Shown: in pieces, positions 59,203 through 64,000 of the stretch | Layout: every line of letters begins with the position of its first letter | Numbering within the stretch: the stretch's first letter is position 1 | Source of the DNA: Rufibacter immobilis | GTDB lineage: Bacteria > Bacteroidota > Bacteroidia > Cytophagales > Hymenobacteraceae | Direction of reading: 5' to 3' | NCBI RefSeq assembly: GCF_003721565.1 | Contig: NZ_RJJE01000002.1 | Span: 186,001 to 250,000, forward strand | DNA length: 64,000 nt | Translations under genes and position numbers: made by a program | The notes under the pieces: generated by a model | What the model saw: only the letters and a program-made list of their open reading frames with translations | Database searches by the model: none | Told to the model about the DNA's origin: nothing

Positions 59203-60570
59203 TTAATACATCTTGGGCAGTTCTATCCCTTTGATTTTGCGGTACAGGCCAATGGCGCTGCCGTCGGTGAGGCCGGAGATAAAGTCTGTGATGTTGAGGA
59301 TTTTCTCGTAAGGGTCTTGGGAAAGCTGCCGCTGCGGGCTCAGGAACTGATCTGGTACCAAATCTAAGTACTTGCGGTGGCGGCCGGCGGTGGGGTCAAA
59401 CACGGCCTTGAGAAAGGCTTCGAGCAATCCGCCCAGCACCTCAAACCCAGCGGCTTCAATCTCCAGCACCGGCCGGTTGCGGTAAATGCGGTCAATGGAA
59501 ATTTTCTTGATCTCATCCAGCGCTGCCTTCTGCTGCACCAGATTAATGAGTGATTGGTCAAAGGTGCCGTTCAGGATAGCCTCCTCCTGATCCAGGAAAA
59601 TGCTGCGGCATTCATAGATGAGCTTGTTGATGATGACCGCCCGCCACACGCCCAGCTGTTCGCGCCAGTCATAGAACGTGGTGCTGTGCACCTTACCGGG
59701 TTGCTCGTTGAGCAGCGGGCGCAGCAGTTCCCGAGCCTGCTCAAACGGGATGAGGCCCAAACGGCAACCGTCCTCAAAGTCAATGATGCGGTAACAGATA
59801 TCGTCGGCGGCTTCTACCAGAAAAGCCATGGGGTGGCGGTGGAACGCATTCTCTCCGGCCGGTAACATGCCCAATTCCTGCGCAATTTTCCTGAAGTGCG
59901 CCTGCTCGGCCTGGAAGAAGCCGTACTTTTTCTCGCTCGCATTCTTAGAGCCTTTCACCACCGCGTCTGAGGGGCGCGGGTATTTGGTGAACGTGGCCAG
60001 GGTGCTGTAAGTTAGGCGCATGCCGCAGGTGCCGTTGCTCTGGCCCGGGTGCGTGTGCGTGAGAATCCGGAAGCCGGCGGCGTTGCCCTCAAAGTTCTGG
60101 AGATCCAAAATCTGGGCGGGAGTTAAGTCTTGCAGAAAGCCGGCGGCCTCAGGGCTCCTGAAAAATGAAGAAATCGCGTCTTCGCCGGAGTGCCCGAAGG
60201 GCGGGTTCCCGATGTCGTGCGTGAGGCAGGCCGCCGCCACCATGTCCCCGAAGTCAGACTCCAGCATGCGGTTAGGCGAAGTCTGTATCTCTGGGTGGCG
60301 TTCCAGCAGCACCTTGCCCACCATGCGGCCCAGGGAGCGGCCCACGCACGATGTCTCCAGGCTGTGCGTGAGCCGGTTGTGCACGAAATCGCTCTCCGGC
60401 ATGGGCATCACCTGCGTCTTGTTCTGCAGGCGGCGGAAGGGTGTGGAAAACACCAGCCGGTCATAATCGCGCTGAAACTCGCCGCGCACAGACTCATCTG
60501 TGGCGTGTTCTAAGGTTTGTTCATCAAAGCGTTTCTTGGAGATCAGGCGCTCCCAGGTCATCTGTGGCAT
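59203..60570 (-). CDS. dgt: Deoxyguanosinetriphosphate triphosphohydrolase-like protein
   Basis: A 455-residue HD-domain dNTPase splitting dGTP to deoxyguanosine and triphosphate. RRLQNKTQVMPMPESDFVHN and RLTHSLETSCVGRSLG begin the HD domain; CLTHDIGNPPFGHSGE (about 115-130) supplies the metal His-Asp; YLVEAADDICYRIIDFEDG (about 218-236) gives the distal His/Asp. Normal length. It may be an antiphage or nucleotide-balance enzyme; no phage gene is near. Confidence 0.95.
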   Translation of the reverse strand: MPQMTWERLISKKRFDEQTLEHATDESVRGEFQRDYDRLVFSTPFRRLQNKTQVMPMPESDFVHNRLTHSLETSCVGRSLGRMVGKVLLERHPEIQTSPNRMLESDFGDMVAAACLTHDIGNPPFGHSGEDAISSFFRSPEAAGFLQDLTPAQILDLQNFEGNAAGFRILTHTHPGQSNGTCGMRLTYSTLATFTKYPRPSDAVVKGSKNASEKKYGFFQAEQAHFRKIAQELGMLPAGENAFHRHPMAFLVEAADDICYRIIDFEDGCRLGLIPFEQARELLRPLLNEQPGKVHSTTFYDWREQLGVWRAVIINKLIYECRSIFLDQEEAILNGTFDQSLINLVQQKAALDEIKKISIDRIYRNRPVLEIEAAGFEVLGGLLEAFLKAVFDPTAGRHRKYLDLVPDQFLSPQRQLSQDPYEKILNITDFISGLTDGSAIGLYRKIKGIELPKMY

Positions 60571-60642
60571 GGCAAAACTCTAAACCCCGAAGCTACGGCT
60601 CCGGCGCGAGCAAAGCAACCGGCTGGCGTTGGACAGAAGGGT

Positions 60643-60682
60643 GCGTTTAGGGGCTGTTTTTCCAAAAACAGCCCCTAAACGC
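60643..60682. repeat. GCGTTTAG palindrome, perfect copy
   Basis: GCGTTTAGGGGCTGTTTTT, CC, and the exact complement, 4 bp from the stop of the metzincin gene (60687). It is identical to the copy at 38608. Confidence 0.95.
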
Positions 60683-60686
60683 AAGG

Positions 60687-62843
60687 TTACAGTTTGTCTA
60701 CTTTGATGTACCGGAAAGTGCCGCTCTCCCTGCCAGATTGCCACCTGATGAGGAACAAGCCCTGGCCGGCTACCGGCAGCGTGAGCTCATAGCGGTTAGA
60801 TGCCGGCACCACATCTACCGTGAGTGAGGCGTGTAGGCGGCCAGAGAGATCATAAACCGTTAATTGCAGCCGGTCGGCCACGGGAGAGTCAAAGTACAGA
60901 GAAGTCTGGCTGCCGCCCGGGTTAGGCGCCAACTGCCGTACAAACTGAGGGCCCGTTACCTGCACTACATTGGAGAACTCTGTTTGCCCATTGTCTTTGA
61001 GCACCCGCAGGCGGTAATAGTTGAGGCTGCCCAGCGGCGCCGGGTCTGTGAATTCATAGGCGCTGGGCGAGGTGGTGGTGCCGTTGGCCGCAACACGGCC
61101 TATTTCTGTATACGTGATGCCATCTGGGCTTCTTTCCACCGCAAACTGGGTGAACCCGTCCTCGGCCTCCGTGGTCCATTGCAGTTGTACCTGGTTATTG
61201 GCCGTGAGGGTAGCTTCCAGCTCTATGAGGATTACCGGGATGGCACAGGCATTGGCCGGTCTTGATTCCATGAGGTTATAGTCGCAGATGGTGGGCCGTT
61301 GGCTTAGCTCCATCACGTAATTTCCCCCGGCAATGTCATTGGAGGCGTTCAGTTCTCGGGAAACCTGTCCTCTGGCCACGGCGTAATGCATGACGGCGCG
61401 AGGCAAGATCAAGTGGCTCAGTTGGTGGGCATGGCCCAGTTCATGCACCACCACCGACTGGAAATCGAACTGTTGGTTGCTGGGGGTGCCCGGGCCGAAT
61501 TGCCAGTTGAAGTTGGAGGCGTACTCCATGTCTATCTCATCTACCGCCCAGTCAAGGGTGTTGTTGGTGGTGGAAATACAGCCCGCGTACCTGCTGATGG
61601 TGCGGCCCAAGACCCGTTCCGGTAAGTCGCCGTTGTTCACAAAGCGCACAGAGTTGATGTTGTCATCGGCGGTGGTGGCTACGGGAGCGTTGGGGATGGT
61701 GTTCCAGTTCACGAAAGTAGCGCAGGACCATTCGTTCATGGCGCGTTTGAACGCATGCAACGCCGGTTTATTGGCCTCAAAGCTGGCTCCAAACCGGAAG
61801 TTATAGCCACCCTCAGCATTTTTGGAGATCATCCTCACGGGGTAACTCTGCAGCGTAATGTTACGGTCTGCATTTTCATACTGTACATTGGAGTGGGCGA
61901 AAACGATGCTGAGCTGCGTTTCTGAGGTGGCGGTGTTGGGGTCATTGTTGGTGACTCTTATCACGCCAGAGCCGGCCGTGCCGTTGTCTTCGCCGGCGGT
62001 GGGTACTTTCACGCGTATCTCGGTGTTGGTCCAGCTCACGTAATCGGTGGGCAGCGGTTTAATGAAGGTGGCGCCTCCGTCATCGGCGTTCCGGAACTCC
62101 ACAAAACCGTTGCCGCGCGTGTTCCCGAAGTTGTTACCCCTGATGGTGAGCACCTCGCCGGTACCGGCCCGCAGGCTGGCCGGGCTGAAGCTGCTGATGG
62201 CCGGGGTGAGCCTGCGCTGGTTCATGGTGCTTTCTTTGGGCTGTAAGGCTTTCTCCAGCTCCACGTTGGCTTTCACGGTACGCGCCGCCCGCCCAGACAA
62301 ACGGGTAATAGAGCCATAGACTTGCAGCGGAATAGAGGAATACCGGGCGAAGGGGTCTTGGGCGGTGCCCTCAGAAAGCTGGTACTTGATGAAACCCTGC
62401 ATGCTCCCAAAAACAGTGTAGCGTTTCTCTGTAGATTTCCCTTTAGAAGGGTTCAGGAAAAAGATGCCTTGTTGCTGCGGTTTCAGTTGCAGCGTGGCGG
62501 AGTAAACGTGCAGGTCAAGGTCTACCCGGCCTCCCTCCGTGATGACTTCCACGGTACTGGTGCCGGGAGTGCCTTTGAAGACTTTGTACACTTCCACCTG
62601 GTGCGCGGTGTAGATGTTCTCGTGCTTATCGTCCCAGAAAGAGCGTTGGCTCACCACCTTTCCCTCCACCACCACCTCGGCGGCTTGTACGCGTTCCTCC
62701 AGAGACAACGGCAGGAGCAGGCACACCTCCTGGCCCTGGGCCGAAGTAGCGGAAAGCCAGCCTATGAGGTTAAACGCCAGCAGCAAAACGGCCAGACGGT
62801 TCTTGAGAAAATAAGAAAACAGACGGGTAAACCTGTGCTTCAT
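60687..62843 (-). CDS. Secreted metzincin-like protease with IPT domain and T9SS sorting domain
   Basis: A 718-residue exported protein, start ATG 62843 (the longer frame to 63002 would add 53 residues without a signal peptide function). Signal helix LAVLLLAFNLIGWLSATSAQG; an IPT/TIG domain (about 220-320); a metzincin zinc motif HELGHAHQLSH (near residue 465) and Met-turn AVMHYAV; an FN3-like block (IELEATLTANNQVQLQWTTE); and a C-terminal T9SS-like domain (RQLAPNPGGSQTSLYFDSPV). The motif lacks the usual Gly at position 8 (HExxHxxGxxH). Confidence 0.83.
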   Translation of the reverse strand: MKHRFTRLFSYFLKNRLAVLLLAFNLIGWLSATSAQGQEVCLLLPLSLEERVQAAEVVVEGKVVSQRSFWDDKHENIYTAHQVEVYKVFKGTPGTSTVEVITEGGRVDLDLHVYSATLQLKPQQQGIFFLNPSKGKSTEKRYTVFGSMQGFIKYQLSEGTAQDPFARYSSIPLQVYGSITRLSGRAARTVKANVELEKALQPKESTMNQRRLTPAISSFSPASLRAGTGEVLTIRGNNFGNTRGNGFVEFRNADDGGATFIKPLPTDYVSWTNTEIRVKVPTAGEDNGTAGSGVIRVTNNDPNTATSETQLSIVFAHSNVQYENADRNITLQSYPVRMISKNAEGGYNFRFGASFEANKPALHAFKRAMNEWSCATFVNWNTIPNAPVATTADDNINSVRFVNNGDLPERVLGRTISRYAGCISTTNNTLDWAVDEIDMEYASNFNWQFGPGTPSNQQFDFQSVVVHELGHAHQLSHLILPRAVMHYAVARGQVSRELNASNDIAGGNYVMELSQRPTICDYNLMESRPANACAIPVILIELEATLTANNQVQLQWTTEAEDGFTQFAVERSPDGITYTEIGRVAANGTTTSPSAYEFTDPAPLGSLNYYRLRVLKDNGQTEFSNVVQVTGPQFVRQLAPNPGGSQTSLYFDSPVADRLQLTVYDLSGRLHASLTVDVVPASNRYELTLPVAGQGLFLIRWQSGRESGTFRYIKVDKL

Positions 62844-62986
62844 AGTAGCCTTTGATAGATGCCGCAGTATAGAATTAGCGTTGCGTGGTAACCCCTCCGC
62901 TAGAGAAAGATACTGTACCGGCGGCACCCTTGCAATACACCTACGGAAATTTGCCCCGGTACGGATGTGGCCCAGGCGGCAGGCAT

Positions 62987-63026
62987 AAAAAAACTGAGGC
63001 ACCTACCCCTAAAGGTAAATGCCTCA
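62987..63026 (-). terminator. Orphan intrinsic terminator
   Basis: On the minus strand TGAGGCATTTACC, loop, GGTAGGTGCCTCA, G, TTTTTTT: an imperfect 13-bp stem and T7 tail (stem 63014-63026 with 62995-63007). No minus-strand gene lies upstream of it. Confidence 0.7.
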
Positions 63027-63099
63027 AGCTAAACAGGAACTACTTCAGTAATAGAAACGGGTAGCGGTGCCCTATATTGCACAGAACATAAATAAAGTT

Positions 63100-63136
63100 G
63101 TTTTTAAGCTGAATCTGGAAAAACAGCCCTAAACGG
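63100..63136 (-). repeat. GCGTTTAG palindrome, half-decayed copy
   Basis: Reverse orientation: GTTTTTAAGCTGAATCTGG then AAAAACAGCCCTAAACGG. Confidence 0.75.
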
Positions 63137-63259
63137 CTTTAGAGGAGGCAGCGGAAAACCGAAGAGCCAAGAGAAAGACTTTGCATCTCGGCTCCGCCAC
63201 TGTCACATGATCTTCTTGCCCTATAATAGCGGCAACATGGGCTGCTGTCTGGTAACTAA

Positions 63260-63295
63260 CAAAGGGAGCCAGCTATAATCAGCTCACTCCCTTTG
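63260..63295. other. Structured hairpin
   Basis: CAAAGGGAG (63260-63268) and CTCCCTTTG (63287-63295) with an inner AGCT/AGCT stem. No T-tract follows, so it is probably an RNA stem within a leader or a small RNA. Confidence 0.55.
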
Positions 63296-63373
63296 CTACG
63301 GTACACAACAACTATTTCGCCCTTAAAACGGAGGAGGTAGGCGGGATATTGTGTGGCTGAGAAAATTTATTTT

Positions 63374-63412
63374 GCGTTTAGCGGCTCTTTTTCCAGAATT
63401 GAGGTAAAAACG
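63374..63412 (+). repeat. GCGTTTAG palindrome, half-decayed copy
   Basis: GCGTTTAGCGGCTCTTTTTCC then AGAATTGAGGTAAAAACG, 55 bp before the prolyl oligopeptidase promoter box. Confidence 0.87.
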
Positions 63413-63467
63413 AATCCTTGCGGAAAGCGGAACTGTACCGGAAATTGTCTTCCTGGCGTTAGAAATA

Positions 63468-63475
63468 TATCTTTG
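63468..63475 (+). promoter_or_regulatory. Bacteroidota promoter of the prolyl oligopeptidase gene
   Basis: TATCTTTG with a TTG at 63445-63447, 20 bases upstream, matching the -33/-7 spacing. Leader about 56 bases. Confidence 0.72.
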
Positions 63476-63536
63476 GAAGGAGCCTTTTTCCTGTTAAGGC
63501 TACTGTAGAACCCTCCAGGCTATAACCCACTAAAAC

Positions 63537-64000
63537 ATGAACAGACAAACTTCGTTTCTATGCCTTGCGGCGCTGGTGGCGTTCACCGGTTGCAAAACCA
63601 GTACACCCGCTGGTACGGCCGCAACTACCGCCGTGGCCGCAGAAGCTCCTGCGGTGGCGGCAAAACCTTCAGATATGTACCCTAAAACCGAGAAAACAAA
63701 TCACGTAGATACCTACCACGGGACCCAGGTGCCAGATCCTTACCGCTGGCTGGAAGCCGATACGGCCCAGAACGTGGCGGCGTGGGTCAAAGAACAGAAC
63801 CAAGTGACGTTTAATTACCTGGATAAGATTCCGTTCCGGGAGCAGATCAAGCAGCGCCTGACGCAACTCTGGAACTATCCTAAGTACGGTGCCCCTTTCC
63901 GCGAAGGCGACTATTACTACTTCTATAAAAACGACGGGCTCCAGAACCAGGCGGTGCTCTACCGCCAGAAAGGCCTGAACGGCACCCCGGAAGTGTTCCT
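63537..64000 (+). CDS. Prolyl oligopeptidase family (S9) lipoprotein, N-terminal part
   Basis: The frame starts at ATG 63537 and runs off the right edge; 154 residues are visible. Signal peptide [12 protein letters not shown] gives Cys19 as a lipobox, followed by an Ala/Thr/Pro linker. The sequence then enters the S9A family: [20 protein letters not shown], then [20 protein letters not shown] and [19 protein letters not shown], the start of the beta-propeller domain. The catalytic Ser, Asp and His are beyond the window. Expected to cut short peptides after proline in the periplasm. Confidence 0.88.
   Translation, partial: MNRQTSFLCLAALVAFTGCKTSTPAGTAATTAVAAEAPAVAAKPSDMYPKTEKTNHVDTYHGTQVPDPYRWLEADTAQNVAAWVKEQNQVTFNYLDKIPFREQIKQRLTQLWNYPKYGAPFREGDYYYFYKNDGLQNQAVLYRQKGLNGTPEVF

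Larger units (their letters stand above)
62844..63536. other. Gene-free stretch with unassigned hairpins
   Basis: About 690 bp between the metzincin start and the prolyl oligopeptidase. It holds a minus-strand terminator-like hairpin (62987-63026), a second hairpin (63260-63295), two palindrome copies and the downstream promoter. No protein-like reading frame was found. It may encode a small RNA. Confidence 0.5.

Noticed and set aside
63100-63260. tRNA-like cloverleaf
   Set aside because: No GGTTCGA-type T-arm or anticodon stem of the right length was found here or elsewhere in the window.
1804-63412. The palindromes as a CRISPR array
   Set aside because: Copies are 1-3 kb apart with whole genes between, not at 60-70 bp spacing, and no cas gene is visible.
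1804-63412. All palindrome copies as ordinary rho-independent terminators
   Set aside because: In most copies no T-tract follows the stem, the T-run is inside it, and several copies sit next to a separate normal terminator (26873, 13434, 51262).

Overview
The window is typical Bacteroidota chromosome, most likely order Cytophagales and probably a Rufibacter/Pontibacter-like member of the Hymenobacteraceae (the family is my inference). Evidence: secreted proteins with C-terminal type IX secretion (T9SS) sorting domains, many short lipoproteins, Bacteroidota promoters of the TAnnTTTG type, almost no Shine-Dalgarno sequences, an MG2/TonB-plug protein pair, and family-specific genes such as DUF4783-nadC. 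There are 54 protein genes that I can support (two cut by the window edges). I saw no tRNA, rRNA, CRISPR array, transposase or phage gene.

Layout. 1-1.7 kb: AT-rich, three small minus-strand genes, with integron-attC-like hairpins around one of them. 1.8-8.4 kb: SNF2 helicase, LolC/E-type permease, acetyltransferase, methyltransferase, rbfA (all minus). 8.5-13.3 kb: a membrane protein, then a repeat-rich gene-free stretch and the glyA-tatC-rpiB operon. 13.5-19.9 kb: two large T9SS cargo proteins. 20.3-22.6 kb: a phosphatase and a stress-like SDR oxidoreductase with two tiny hydrophilic proteins. 22.8-38.6 kb: mostly housekeeping (pterin dehydratase, rsmI-lnt, inositol phosphatase, MscS channel, radical SAM protein, TlpA-like protein, radA, two rRNA methyltransferases, dipeptidase). 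38.8-44.5 kb: tandem paralogues joining an MG2 (macroglobulin) half to a TonB-plug domain. 44.6-60.6 kb: prfA, beta-helix lipoprotein, YjbQ, bacteriophytochrome with a divergent IsdG-like monooxygenase, gpmI, DUF4783-nadC, a metal-handling group (heavy-metal-binding lipoprotein, ZIP transporter), purU, dgt. 60.7-64 kb: a secreted metzincin-like protease and the start of a prolyl oligopeptidase lipoprotein.

The most striking signal is not a gene. About 30 copies of a ~40-bp palindrome, core GCGTTTAGGGGCTGTTTTT plus its reverse complement, occupy many of the intergenic gaps. Near-perfect copies sit within a few tens of bases after stop codons, while copies with one conserved and one decayed arm sit mostly on the 5' side of genes. 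Several copies have outer flanks that are also complementary but differ from copy to copy, and one is nested inside a real terminator stem. The family is missing from three stretches that look accessory (1-1.7, 13.5-20.9 and 38.7-45.7 kb). Three other inverted-repeat elements (25.6, 36.0 and 10.3 kb) are unrelated to it.

Starts were moved from the longest reading frame where the sequence demanded it (glyA, bacteriophytochrome, metzincin, membrane protein at 8473, dipeptidase, YjbQ, 26661 gene). All family names come from motif recognition by eye, without database searches.
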